The notes under the pieces were generated by a model. It worked only from the letters and a program-made list of their open reading frames with translations, made no database searches and was not told the DNA's origin. Positions 17,186-25,319 of a stretch of DNA of 64,000 nucleotides are shown here, one piece after another. Numbering within the stretch: position 1 is the stretch's first letter; the number at the start of each line of letters is the position of its first letter. The position numbers and the translations under genes were made by a program. Origin of the DNA: Rubellimicrobium aerolatum (lineage in GTDB: Bacteria; Pseudomonadota; Alphaproteobacteria; Rhodobacterales; Rhodobacteraceae); contig NZ_JAGGJP010000014.1 of assembly GCF_017872975.1 (NCBI RefSeq), positions 1-64,000 on the forward strand. The letters are read 5' to 3'.

Positions 17186-17647
17186 CTACCGCCCGAGCAG
17201 ATCGCCCATGGCGCGCCGCGCGTGCGCCTTGCGCCACCTTGTCCGCCGGTGCTCGGCGGCGTCGTGGAGCATGTGGCAGCGCTGGCAGAGCGCGGCGAGA
17301 TCGCGGAGGCCGTTGCGGCTGGGGTCGTGGCGCAGATGGCAGCTCGCCAGCACCACGCGGGTGACCGGCAGCCGGGAGACCGGCTCCAGCCTGGGCAGCG
17401 CGGGCTGGCGCGCCTCCAGCACGGCGGGCGGGGCCAGGCCCCGCACCCGCCGGCCCCGGCCGTCACGCCAGATCATCCGTTCCTCGTCCCACCAGGTGCC
17501 CGCGCCATCGCCCAGGTGGACCACCCGCTGCCCGTGCGGCCGCCCGCAGCGCTCGCAGCGGCCCCGGGCGCGCCCGAAGCGGATCAGCCGCGAGAGCTCC
17601 GGCCAGTCGATGGGGTACAGCCAGCGGTTCTCGGGGGCGATCGGCAT
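17186..17647 (-). CDS. HNH-type zinc-binding protein
   Basis: 153 aa from ATG 17647 (MPIAPENRWLYPIDWPELS). It has a first CxxC (RCERCGRPHG), then VVLASCHLRHDPSRNGLRDLAALCQRCHMLHD, which has the His and the second CxxC-H of HNH endonuclease folds. No other domain is present. Such short HNH proteins are common in phages and plasmids and may nick DNA; the function here is open. It is convergent with the zeta-like toxin gene (93 bp apart). Confidence 0.65.
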   Translation of the reverse strand: MPIAPENRWLYPIDWPELSRLIRFGRARGRCERCGRPHGQRVVHLGDGAGTWWDEERMIWRDGRGRRVRGLAPPAVLEARQPALPRLEPVSRLPVTRVVLASCHLRHDPSRNGLRDLAALCQRCHMLHDAAEHRRTRWRKAHARRAMGDLLGR

Positions 17648-18216
17648 GGAGGCGAGTCTGGGCCATAAAGGCCCGAATGCCAAGGGAGGGGCAGCGGGAG
17701 GCCATCCCTCGGGGTTCGCCGGCCCAGACATCCTGCGGCGCAGCGACTACCGCGAACGCGATCCGAGTTCGGGTCGTGGTCCCGGAGCGGAGCAGGTCTT
17801 GTGGTCGCGCCGACGGGTCGGACCTGACTGACCCCGTTGGCTTCGTTCCCTATCAGCCCTCTCCCTGAACCGGCCCTCGTCCGCATCCCCTCCAAAGAAA
17901 AAGGCGGCCACCCGGGAGGAGGGCGCCGCCTTGTGTCGGCAGAGGCCCGCCCAGGGAGGAGAAAAGGGCGGCCGGTCCGATCCAGTGAGCGACCAGGCCG
18001 GGAGGAGGTGGCCCGTCGCGTCTTCCTCCCAAGTTAGCGCTAATGCTGCGCCTGCACAATGAACGGGGACGCGGGTCAGGTATGCGCGGCGCGCAAGCTG
18101 CTCCCGGACGGCACCGGTCTGACGCACCCGCAGAAGCGCGCGGTCAGCGGTCCGGACCGGGCGTCCCCGCGCCCGGCCTTCCCTGCCACCATCCGCGTCG
18201 CGAGGCAGAGGCCGCC
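17648..18216. other. Intergenic region with GC-rich hairpins
   Basis: No credible coding frame. It contains the hairpin at 17901-17932, several GGGAGGAG words spaced by tens of bases between 17913 and 18007, and the decanucleotide palindrome TTAGCGCTAA near 18035. It may hold the ArdC transcript end on the right and the HNH gene promoter on the left. Confidence 0.35.
17901..17932. terminator. Strong hairpin, possible terminator
   Basis: AAGGCGGC (17901-17908) pairs with GCCGCCTT (17925-17932) around a 16-nt loop, preceded by an A-run, so on the minus strand it is followed by T-rich sequence (CTTTTTCTTT). This suits termination of minus-strand transcripts from ardC. Confidence 0.5.
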
Positions 18217-19116
18217 TCAGGCGGCCACCTCCTCGGGATGCTCCACGACGCTCCCGCACCGCTCGATGATGAGGTCCACCGCCTTCTGCGCCTCGGAGGC
18301 GGCACGGAAGATCGCCTTCTTGTCCTCGCGCAGCGCCTGGAGCCAGCCCGCGACGTAAGCCGCCGACTGGTCGATAGACGGGGTGAGCCCCAGGGTGGCG
18401 AAGAGGAGGCACTGCCCGATCTCCGCCACCAGTTCCTCGAAGGCGTAGGCGGCCCGATCCTTGCAACGGGTGAGCCGGTCGAGCCGCGCCGTCCCGCCCG
18501 TGTAATGCACCGCCTCATGGCCCAAGGTCTCGTAGTAGCTCTGCGTGGTGTGGAAGGTGCTGACCGGGGGCATGTGGATGAGGTCGCGCGCGGGGTCGTA
18601 GTAGGCGCGGGGGTCGGCACTGGTCTCGACCGTGGCGCCGAGCCGGGCGAAGTAGGCTTCCAGGCTCTCGTCGGGCCGGGTGCCCAAGTCCACCGGCTTG
18701 TCGGCCTCGCGGGTGAACTCGGCCGGCAGCCCGTCGATCTGGTCCGCGTTGAAGACGCGGTAGGCCTTCAGATAGGGGCGGCGCTCCTCGGTCCCGTCCT
18801 CGCCTTCCTTCTCCACGACCCCGTACTTGACGACGAGGGTGGAGCGCTCGCCCTTGCGGACCTGCCCGCCCAGGGCCTCGGCCTGCTTGTAGGTCAGCCA
18901 GAACGGGGACGCGTAGCCCTTCTCGGTCGCCTCCAACCAGAGCATGAGGACGTTGATGCCCCGGTAGGCCTCCCCGGTGCTCCGCAAGGGTAAGGGGCAA
19001 GCGGTGCCGCCGGTCCAGGGCTTGCGCCAGGGGGGCGTGCCCGCCTCCAGGGCGGCGATGATGCGCTCGCTGATCTCGCGCTCGGGGTCGAAGGTCTTGG
19101 AAGGGGTGTGTGCCAT
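18217..19116 (-). CDS. ardC: ArdC-type antirestriction protein
   Basis: 299 aa. The N-terminal ssDNA-binding domain (EREISERIIAALEAGTPPWRKPW, residues 12-34, then GGINVLMLW-like segment and FWLTYKQAEALGGQVRKGE) is typical of ArdC/TraC-like proteins. The C-terminal zincin domain carries ETLGHEAVHYTG (H200, E201, H204) with a downstream acidic ligand in EELVAE. ArdC protects incoming single-stranded plasmid DNA from host restriction during conjugation. The length is normal and all motifs are intact. It stands alone between the HNH protein and the thermonuclease gene. Confidence 0.92.
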   Translation of the reverse strand: MAHTPSKTFDPEREISERIIAALEAGTPPWRKPWTGGTACPLPLRSTGEAYRGINVLMLWLEATEKGYASPFWLTYKQAEALGGQVRKGERSTLVVKYGVVEKEGEDGTEERRPYLKAYRVFNADQIDGLPAEFTREADKPVDLGTRPDESLEAYFARLGATVETSADPRAYYDPARDLIHMPPVSTFHTTQSYYETLGHEAVHYTGGTARLDRLTRCKDRAAYAFEELVAEIGQCLLFATLGLTPSIDQSAAYVAGWLQALREDKKAIFRAASEAQKAVDLIIERCGSVVEHPEEVAA

Positions 19117-19553
19117 GACGGCCTCCGCATGTGGTGGGTGTGCGGTGGGGGTCTGGTGCCCTCATCCGCCCTTGGGCGAAGCCGTCCCGGTCTGTCGTTC
19201 CGAAACAGGCCTCGCATGTTTCGGGAGAGGCAGAGCGGGGCGGGCGAAAGCCCGACCCGCGGCCCCGGCCGTCCCCGTCAGAGGGGGCGGAGGGACCCCT
19301 GGCGCGGCCCGCAGGGCGCAGCCCGAGGACACGGGGGGTCCCGCAGCCGACCGCGGCTGCCGCGGGCGCTGGCCCCTTGACGGGGGAGGCCGGGGATGCG
19401 TGGCGGATCCAGGACCTCGCGTGAGCGTCGCGCGGCCCGGCTTGGCCGCGCGTCCGTCCTCCCTAGAGCCCGACCCCCTCGGGGTCGGGCTTGCCGCTTC
19501 CCCTTCTTTGGCTGGGCCATGACCCGGCCCGTCGGACCTGCTAGAGCGCGGCC
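19117..19553. other. GC-rich non-coding region upstream of ardC
   Basis: Around 430 bp between divergent ardC and the thermonuclease gene. No ORF with biased codon use was found. It contains the strong hairpin at 19468-19490. Confidence 0.35.
19468..19490. terminator. Hairpin GCCCGACCCC / GGGGTCGGGC
   Basis: A perfect 10-bp stem with a 3-nt loop (19468-19477 and 19481-19490). It has a short T-pair after it on the plus strand and no coding gene running into it from the left, so it may instead be a regulatory or processing hairpin. Confidence 0.4.
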
Positions 19554-20114
19554 ATGACCCGTCGCCCGCGCCGCAGTTCTCCCCGCCGCCGCTCTTCGTC
19601 CCGCTCCCGCAGCCGGCGCCCTCTGGCCTGGCTCGCGGCCCTTGTGGCCATCCTCGTCGCCCTGGGCTGGCTCGACCCCGCCCGTCTGCCGCAGGGCTGG
19701 GACGCGTGGTGGCCGGGCAGCCTCACCGAGTGGCTGCCCGGGTCCACGACCTCGCATCCGGCTCCGATCCCTGCCCCAGCTCCGACCCCGGCGCCACGCG
19801 AGGCCGAGCCCCCTGCCCCATCCCGGTTGGCCGACACCCTCCAGGGCCGGGTGACGCACGTGCGCGACGGCGACACCCTGGAGGTCGCGGGCGTGCCGGT
19901 GCGGATCGCCAACTTGGACTGTGCCGAACTGGGCACCACCGAAGGCGAGAGCGCCCGGCTGTTCCTGGCCGACCTCGTGGACGGTCAGACCCTCGCCTGC
20001 GACCTGGAAGGGCGGCGGAGCTACGACCGCGAGGTGGGCACCTGCGCCATCGCGGGTGAGGACCTGGGCGAGATCCTGATCGGCGAAGGCGTGTGCGGGA
20101 GGTGGAGCGGATGA
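19554..20114 (+). CDS. Membrane-anchored thermonuclease-like protein (SNase fold)
   Basis: 186 aa. A strongly basic N-terminus (Arg/Ser-rich to residue 23) is followed by a single membrane anchor (LAWLAALVAILVALGWL), a Pro/Ala spacer, then LQGRVTHVRDGDTLEVAGVPVRIANLDCAELGT and the C-terminal segment ending EGVCGRWSG. The SNase domain normally has a Ca-binding Asp pair and two Arg plus Glu; RDGDT and the Arg after PV are visible. The domain is shorter than staphylococcal nuclease (about 95 residues), so activity is unsure. Its last bases overlap the next small gene (ATGA). The C-terminal tail recurs as a fossil at 13774-13902. Confidence 0.75.
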   Translation: MTRRPRRSSPRRRSSSRSRSRRPLAWLAALVAILVALGWLDPARLPQGWDAWWPGSLTEWLPGSTTSHPAPIPAPAPTPAPREAEPPAPSRLADTLQGRVTHVRDGDTLEVAGVPVRIANLDCAELGTTEGESARLFLADLVDGQTLACDLEGRRSYDREVGTCAIAGEDLGEILIGEGVCGRWSG

Positions 20115-20272
20115 GCCGCTGGCGGCCCCTCTGGCGCGAGCTGCGCGACGCCATGGCCCGCGAGGACTGGGTCACGCGCGGACTCCTCGTCGCGAGCGCC
20201 CTGCTTACCCTCTACTGCGTCACGCAGATCCCGCAGCGCGTCGTGGACGTGGCGCGCCTCTTGGGCTGGTAG
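20111..20272 (+). CDS. Small single-pass membrane protein
   Basis: 53 aa: MSRWRPLWRELRDAMAREDW, then a hydrophobic stretch (GLLVASALLTLYCVT) and a short tail ending LLGW. Its ATG overlaps the thermonuclease stop (ATGA), which implies coupled translation. No family was recognised. Confidence 0.6.
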   Translation: MSRWRPLWRELRDAMAREDWVTRGLLVASALLTLYCVTQIPQRVVDVARLLGW

Positions 20273-20357
20273 AAGGGTCGCTCCAGCGGTTCATCGCCAG
20301 ATCCGGACCCGGTGTCCTGCGGGGCCGAGCGCCGGGGGCGGCCGGCCCCCGGTGCCC

Positions 20358-20389
20358 CCGGGGATATTTGGAGAAGGTGAGGAGCAGGG
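20358..20389 (+). repeat. Dispersed intergenic motif, copy 1
   Basis: A 32-nt segment containing GGGGATATTTGGAGAAGG, repeated with one mismatch at 49699-49730. I associate the word with Rhodobacterales intergenic regions downstream of GC-rich hairpins. Confidence 0.7.
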
Positions 20390-20562
20390 AGCCGATCCAA
20401 TCGGACCGAGAATTCTGCAGGTCCGATCAGGAACGGCGATCATGGACCCGACCCACGCCGCCCAAGGATTGGGCGACGCCGTGGCCGGGGCGCGTCACCG
20501 CGCGAGGCGGGGCGCCAGGCGGCGGAGCATCGCTGTTGCCAAGCGGACCGAAGGCGCTACAC

Positions 20563-20577
20563 GTTCACGTTATGTTC
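20563..20577 (+). promoter_or_regulatory. LexA (SOS) box GTTC-N7-GTTC overlapping umuD start
   Basis: GTTC at 20563-20566 and GTTC at 20574-20577 with exactly 7 bp between match the alphaproteobacterial LexA site. The umuD ATG (20572) lies inside the box, so repressor binding would cover the initiation codon region of the gene. Confidence 0.65.
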
Positions 20578-21012
20578 CTGCTGCGCCACCACGAGTTCGA
20601 GTCGCAGGCCGAGGCCTGGTCCCTGCCCTTCTTTCTCGAAGGGCTCTGCGCTGGCTTCCCTTCGCCGGCCGACGATCATCTGGAGCCGGACATCAACCTT
20701 CTGGAGCTGCTGATCCCCAACAAGCCCGCGACGTTTCTCTGGCGCGTGGACGGGCACTCGATGAAGGACGCCGGCATCTTCCACGGCGACATCCTGATCG
20801 TGGACCGCAGCCTCACGCCGCGGCACGGCGACGTGGTGGTGGCGATCGTCAACGGCGAGCGCAGCCTCAAGCGGCTGCTCCTCGACGGACCCCGCCCGCG
20901 CCTCGCGCTGGAGAACCGCGAGTTCCCGGCCTTTGAGGTGGCCGAGGCGGCCGAGGTGGAGATCTGGGGCGTGGTGCGCTGCAACGTCCACTGGCTGCGG
21001 GGCCGGCGGTGA
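20572..21012 (+). CDS. umuD: UmuD-like LexA-fold autoprotease
   Basis: 146 aa from ATG 20572. CAGFPSPADD holds the Ala-Gly cleavage site (27-28), GHSMKDAGI the nucleophile Ser63 and RSLKRLLL the Lys100, the Ser-Lys dyad of UmuD/LexA. RecA filament induces self-cleavage to UmuD', which joins UmuC to form error-prone polymerase V. The track upstream stays open to 20368, but residues there look non-native and the SOS box marks the real start. umuC follows after 28 bp but is interrupted, so this UmuD has no cognate partner in cis. Confidence 0.88.
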   Translation: MFLLRHHEFESQAEAWSLPFFLEGLCAGFPSPADDHLEPDINLLELLIPNKPATFLWRVDGHSMKDAGIFHGDILIVDRSLTPRHGDVVVAIVNGERSLKRLLLDGPRPRLALENREFPAFEVAEAAEVEIWGVVRCNVHWLRGRR

Positions 21013-21040
21013 GGCTTGCCACTCAGGTCAGGACCTCGCG

Positions 21041-21418
21041 ATGACGGTCTTCGCCCTGGTCGACGGCAACAGCTTCTACTGTTCCTGCGAACGGGTGTTC
21101 GATCCGACCCTCGCCAAGCGACCCGTCATCGTCCTGTCCAACAACGACGGCTTCTGTAATCGGGCCCCCGCCGTCAAGCGCGTCTTGGGCCTGCGCTCAT
21201 CCGCTCATGTCATAGCGCTCTCCTGCTCGGCCGCGCGGCCGCGCGGCCGAGCGGACTTGACCTGTTCGTCTCACGGGGCTCTTGGCTTCTGTCCGTGGTC
21301 GGCGCGTGGGCCGCCACATGATCGCGTTCCGACGAGAGCCGAGCCTATATGCGACAGCGGGCTTGGCCTGCGCCAGCACACCCGTCATTCCGGCTTCACC
21401 TCCCGCTCGTCCCCGTGA
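21041..21418 (+). pseudogene. umuC: umuC 5' fragment (interrupted by IS110-family element)
   Basis: From ATG 21041 the first 37 residues are native UmuC (MTVFALVDGNSFYCSCERVF ... VIVLSNNDG), including the first catalytic Asp of the Y-family polymerase. Downstream of 21151 the frame reads inserted element sequence and stops at 21418. The matching continuation CAVARTAEAKALGIRMGQPWF is found at 22636 onward. Together the two halves would make a full-length polymerase V catalytic subunit. Confidence 0.9.
21225..21252. repeat. 28-bp perfect palindrome in the non-coding end of the IS110-family element
   Basis: A GC-only palindrome with centre GGCC and arms beginning GCTCGGCCGCGC. It lies in the transposase-distal non-coding region, where IS1111-group elements encode a structured RNA, and would form a 12-14-bp stem in RNA. 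Confidence 0.7.
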
Positions 21419-21475
21419 GGACGACCCGTCGAGACCGATAGCTGCCGGCCTCAGTTCGTCATGGACATGGGTGGC

Positions 21476-22519
21476 TCATGCGGCCGCGCCCGAGCCACCC
21501 AGGGCACTCCAGCGAAACGGGGTGCCATCCACCCACATCCGGTGCAGGATCACCGCCATCTTGCGCGCCAGGGCCACGGTGGCGCGCTTGGTGCCCTGCC
21601 GTTGCGCCACCCGCGTGGCCCAGGCCTTCAGGGCGGACCACTTCGTCACCCGGTGCAGCATGACGTGGGCGGCCTCGAACAAGGCCGAGCGCGCTTCGGT
21701 GTCGCCCGTCTTGGTGATGCGGCCGTTGCGGTCCACCTCGCCCGACTGGTGCTTGCGCGGCACCAGGCCCAAGATCGCCCCGACAGAGCGCGATTTCGCG
21801 AAGCGCGCTGGATCCTCAATGGCAGCCATATAGGTCAGGGCTACCACGGCCCCGACGCCCGGGACCGTCATCAGTCGGCGGCAGACCTCGCTCTCGCGGG
21901 CGACCTCCAGCAGCATGCGGCTCAGCCGGTCAAGCGCCTGCAGCATGGCCGCGTGCGCCTGAAGCAGCAGGCCCATGATGGCCGTCACGCGCGGCATCCC
22001 CGCGGTGAGTTCGCGGACGCGCTCCCCGAAGGTACGCCGCTTGGCCGTGCCGAGCTTGATGCCGAACAGGCACAGCGAGCCGCGGATCTGGTTTTCGAGG
22101 TCGCCGATCTTCAGGACCAGCGTCTTGCGGCTGGTCAGCAGCGTGCGCAGCTCCATCGTGGACCGGGTCTTGACGTGAACCGCCCGGAACCAGCCGGTGC
22201 GCAGCATCTGCGCCAGCCCCCGCGCGTCGTTGCGGTCGGTTTTGTGGGTCATGGCGACCATCGCGGCCCGCGCGTGGCGGGCGTCCATGCACACCACGTT
22301 CGGCACCCCCAGCTCGCTCATCTCCCCGGCCAGCCATCCGGCGAGCGCGCCCGTCTCCAGGCCCACGCGCGTGAGAGGCTGGCCCAGCTCGCCCAGCCAG
22401 CGCGCGAGCGCCTCCGGCTCGCTCGGCACCTTTCCCTCGCGCACGATCACTCCGTCCTCGTTGACGACGCACACCGACGTCTCAACCAACGAGACATCCA
22501 GGCCGGCATAGAAGCGCAT
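21476..22519 (-). CDS. IS110-family transposase, intact
   Basis: 347 aa. The N-terminal RuvC-like DEDD domain shows MRFYAGLDVSLVETSVCVV (Asp8), VGLETGALAGWL (Glu) and THKTDRNDARGLAQML (Asp pair). The C-terminal transposase_20 domain shows LMTVPGVGAVVALTYMAAI and GRITKTGDTEARSALFEAAH; many relatives have Ser where this has Thr in ISK/ITK. The length is normal for the family. It would catalyse guide-RNA-directed recombination of the element that splits umuC. It is not close to the transposase at 6012-7025, so two different elements are present. Confidence 0.92.
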   Translation of the reverse strand: MRFYAGLDVSLVETSVCVVNEDGVIVREGKVPSEPEALARWLGELGQPLTRVGLETGALAGWLAGEMSELGVPNVVCMDARHARAAMVAMTHKTDRNDARGLAQMLRTGWFRAVHVKTRSTMELRTLLTSRKTLVLKIGDLENQIRGSLCLFGIKLGTAKRRTFGERVRELTAGMPRVTAIMGLLLQAHAAMLQALDRLSRMLLEVARESEVCRRLMTVPGVGAVVALTYMAAIEDPARFAKSRSVGAILGLVPRKHQSGEVDRNGRITKTGDTEARSALFEAAHVMLHRVTKWSALKAWATRVAQRQGTKRATVALARKMAVILHRMWVDGTPFRWSALGGSGAAA

Positions 22520-22524
22520 GGTCC

Positions 22525-23790
22525 TTGCTCCAGATGATCGGCCATGCCGGTGTCAGCGACAGACCGGGTTGCACTATCGGGAAGACTGCCACGATCCGCG
22601 ACGGCCGAAAGCTGGCACCGCCCGATTACACGATCTGCGCGGTGGCCCGCACGGCGGAGGCCAAGGCCCTCGGCATCCGCATGGGCCAGCCCTGGTTCCA
22701 GATGCGCGACCTGTGCCGGACGAACCGGGTCGCGGTGTTCTCCTCCAACTACGCGCTCTACGGCGACATGAGCGCGCGCATGAACGAGGTCTACCGCCTG
22801 TTCTCCCCCGCCATCGAGGTCTACTCGATCGACGAGAGCTTCCTCGACCTCTCGGGCATGGGCGGGACGGACCTCCTGGCCCACGCCCGCGATCTGCGCG
22901 CCACCGTGCGGCAGTGGACGGGCATCCCGACCTGCGTCGGGATCGGCCCCACGAAGACGCTGGCCAAGCTCGCCAACGGAGTGGCCAAGCACGACCCCGA
23001 GCGGGGCGGGGTCTGCGACTTCCGCGACGAGGCCGTGCGCCGTTCCGTGATGGCGAAGATCCCGGTGGGCAAGGTCTGGGGCGTGGGCCCGGCCTCGGCC
23101 GGGAAGCTGGAGGCGATCGGCTGCCGCACCGCCGCCGACCTCGCGCGGCTGGACCACAATCTCGCCCGCCAGCTCCTCACGGTCGTGGGCGAGCGCATCG
23201 TTTTCGAGTTGCGTGGGCTCTCCTGCCTGCCGCTGGAGGAGGTCGCGCCGCAGCGCAAGGGCTGCGCGGTCACGCGCAACTTCGCCGGTCGCGTGGAGGA
23301 CCTGCCCACCCTGCAAGAGGCGGTGGCCGCGCACACGACGCGGCTCGCGGAGAAGCTGCGCCGCCATGGCCTCGCCACCGACGCGCTCACCGTGTTTTTC
23401 CACACCTCGACGCACGACCAGGGGCCGCAGCACGGGGCGAGCCGCACGGTGACGCTGCCTGAAGCCACGAACGACACTCTGGCGCTCCTCCATGCCGCGC
23501 GGACGGCGGTGGCGGCGATCTGGCGGCCGGGGCACCGCTACTCCAAGGCCGGCGTGATGACGATGGGGCTGATCCGGGCAGAGGACGCAGCCCGGCCCCT
23601 CTTCGACGGCTTGGACCGCGAGCGCTCCGCGCATCTCATGACGGCGCTCGACGCGGTGAACGCCCGCTGGGGCCGGGGCACGCTGGTCCCGGCAGCCGCC
23701 GGCCTCAAGCGCCCCTGGGCGACCCGCTTCGAGCACCGCAGCCCGCGCTACACGACGCGGCTGGATGAGCTGCCACGGGCGCGGACCTGA
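22525..23790 (+). pseudogene. umuC: umuC 3' fragment (most of DNA polymerase V)
   Basis: Native UmuC resumes at about 22636 (CAVARTAEAKALGIRMGQPWFQM) and continues 384 residues to the stop. It includes YSIDESFLDLSGM (catalytic Asp-Glu), the helix-hairpin-helix GKVWGVGPASAGKLEAIGCRT, and the little-finger and C-terminal regions (AGLKRPWATRFEHRSPRYTTR). The open frame extends upstream to ATG 22525 in the element, so an N-terminally swapped protein could be made, but it would lack the first catalytic Asp. The polymerase is therefore presumed inactive unless the element is excised. Confidence 0.9.
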
Positions 23791-23814
23791 GGCAGCCCCG
23801 AGCCTGCATCCGCA

Positions 23815-24126
23815 TCACTCGGCAGGCGTCAGCCGCGATCCGGTCGTCAGCTCCTGAAACCGGCCGTAGTCGGCCGTGACCTCCTGTGCCTCCTGAAACA
23901 CCCGCGCCCGTTCCGTGTCGAGGCAGCGCAGGTAGGTGCCGAAGTCGCGGATGTAGGTCTCGAAATCCCGCCGGAGCAGGTCCGCGTAGGCTTGAACATC
24001 CCGAGGGTCGCTGGGCAGGAAGGGTCGGATAGGTGGCGTGCAGCCGCTCGTCTGGGCCGAGAGTGGTGACACCATGGCATCAATAAGGTAAAGGGCAAGG
24101 TATAATGACTCTTTCGTGAACATCAA
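23815..24126 (-). CDS. Small exported protein of unknown function
   Basis: 103 aa. A hydrophobic N-terminal segment (SLYLALYLIDAMVSPLSAQT) looks like a signal peptide. The mature part is helical and charged (AYADLLRRDFETYIRDFGTYLRCLDTERARVFQEAQEV) with two cysteines. It is divergent from the conjugation operon and lies beside it, so a pilus or entry-exclusion-related role is possible but unproven. The motif at 24218 provides a minus-strand TATAAT about 95 bp upstream. Confidence 0.55.
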   Translation of the reverse strand: MMFTKESLYLALYLIDAMVSPLSAQTSGCTPPIRPFLPSDPRDVQAYADLLRRDFETYIRDFGTYLRCLDTERARVFQEAQEVTADYGRFQELTTGSRLTPAE

Positions 24127-24217
24127 CTAAGGTCCTCTAATCTCTTCTGTTTCCGCTTCTTGGGCAGGCTGCCAGGGGGTCCGTTCGCGCGCAGGTGGCA
24201 GAAGGGGGTTGCTCCAT

Positions 24218-24232
24218 ACATTATAAGATCGT
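24218..24232 (-). promoter_or_regulatory. Shared 15-bp promoter/operator motif, copy 1
   Basis: ACATTATAAGATCGT; on the minus strand it contains TATAAT. It lies between the divergent small exported protein gene and the conjugation operon. Near-copies occur at 44880 and 51623. Confidence 0.5.
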
Positions 24233-24298
24233 ATCGCTCCCGTCATGGCCGCGGAGGTGGGCTGATACGATCACGGCACGAAGAACCGTGGATCGAAT

Positions 24299-24640
24299 AT
24301 GCCAAAACTAGGACCCGACGTGGTGACGGAAGAGGGATTGCGCGACCTTTTAGGTCACGGCCACCGCATTGTGGTGGTCTGCCTAGAGCCGCCCTTTTGG
24401 AAAAAGAGCGTCTGGTATGGCCAGTGGGGCATTTATTCCGTCGCGAGCGACGGAACGTCCGAAAGGATTCTGGTGTCCGCCCGGTCTGGGCCGGAGGGCG
24501 ACAAGCCCCGGTTCTTCAAGACCCTCAACGGTCTGGCCACCTTCCTCCATGCGTTGGGGTTCCGGGCCATCATGGTGCCGATGGAACCCGGCGCCCGTCA
24601 GAGCCACAATCTCAAGGATCACGGACCGACCCAGCCCTAG
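24299..24640 (+). CDS. Conserved-looking small protein heading the conjugation operon
   Basis: 113 aa, no signal or membrane segment. Notable segments are [31 protein letters not shown] and [24 protein letters not shown], giving a compact alpha/beta look. No family was recognised. It overlaps the virB1 frame, indicating coupling, and may regulate or assist conjugation. Confidence 0.6.
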   Translation: MPKLGPDVVTEEGLRDLLGHGHRIVVVCLEPPFWKKSVWYGQWGIYSVASDGTSERILVSARSGPEGDKPRFFKTLNGLATFLHALGFRAIMVPMEPGARQSHNLKDHGPTQP

Positions 24641-25319
24641 ACGGCTGGCTCTGCTCCTGACGCTGGCGTTCAGCTCGCAGGCCGGCCTGGCGGTGGCCGA
24701 TGGCTTGGTCATGGTCATGGGCCCCGATGGCACCCTCGCCGCCAGCAGTGAAGGTGGCCGAGGTTTCTCAAGGCGTTACGGGGAGGCGGCTCAAGAGGAC
24801 TCCCGCAGCGTTCTTCTGTTCGGTCGCGAGGAGATGATCCCCGAGGCTTTGGAGGCCAAGGCTCCGGCCCCGAGAGGCCGCGCGCCCGCGCCCGAGATCC
24901 TGGCCGAGATCGAAGCCACGGCCCTGCGCTACGCCGGGCACGACGCCCTTCGGCATGCAGGCCTCAGCGCCTCGGACTGGCTCCTGTTCTACCAGGCCAA
25001 CATCGAGGTCGAGAGCGGCTATAACCCACGCGCGACCAGCCCCGTGGGAGCCTTGGGCCTTGGTCAGTTGATGCCGGCCACCGCCGCTATTCTCGACGTC
25101 GATCCGCACGATTGGCGGCAGAACCTGGATGGCTCGGCGCGGTATCTGCTGGCGCAATTGGGTCGTTTCAGGTCGCCTGAATTGGCGCTGGCCGCCTACA
25201 ATGCCGGTCCTGAAGCAGTGACGGATTACGGCGGCATTCCCCCCTATCAGGAAACGCAAGGCCACGTTCGCAAGGTGCTGTCGGTCGTTGCGCGGCTTAA
25301 AGGAGATATCAGCCAATGA
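24549..25319 (+). CDS. virB1: Lytic transglycosylase, VirB1-like
   Basis: Up to 256 aa from ATG 24549; no ATG/GTG/TTG lies nearer to the signal peptide [20 protein letters not shown], so the true start may be non-standard. The SLT domain begins about 165 residues before the end: [29 protein letters not shown] contains the catalytic Glu-Ser, and [25 protein letters not shown] the usual C-terminal motif. It cuts peptidoglycan locally so the secretion channel can pass. Its stop overlaps the virB2 ATG. Confidence 0.85.
   Translation: MRWGSGPSWCRWNPAPVRATISRITDRPSPRRLALLLTLAFSSQAGLAVADGLVMVMGPDGTLAASSEGGRGFSRRYGEAAQEDSRSVLLFGREEMIPEALEAKAPAPRGRAPAPEILAEIEATALRYAGHDALRHAGLSASDWLLFYQANIEVESGYNPRATSPVGALGLGQLMPATAAILDVDPHDWRQNLDGSARYLLAQLGRFRSPELALAAYNAGPEAVTDYGGIPPYQETQGHVRKVLSVVARLKGDISQ

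Larger units (their letters stand above)
21152..22635 (-). mobile_element. IS110-family element inserted in umuC
   Basis: About 1.48 kb separate the codons SNNDG and CAVAR of umuC. Just inside the ends lie TGTAATCGGGC (21155-21165) and its exact inverse (22620-22630), an 11-bp subterminal inverted repeat as in the IS1111 group. Removing the interval restores the umuC frame without target duplication, as expected for this family. It carries one intact transposase (21476-22519, minus), 116 bp before the gene and 323 bp of non-coding DNA after it, the likely guide-RNA end. Confidence 0.85.

Noticed and set aside
16145-17668. 507-codon plus-strand frame across the zeta-like toxin pair
   Set aside because: Arg/Pro/Gly-rich shadow; the other frames hold a P-loop kinase and a small antitoxin.
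22525-23790. umuC 3' part as a full functional polymerase starting at 22525
   Set aside because: Residues before 22636 come from the inserted element and the first catalytic Asp region is missing.
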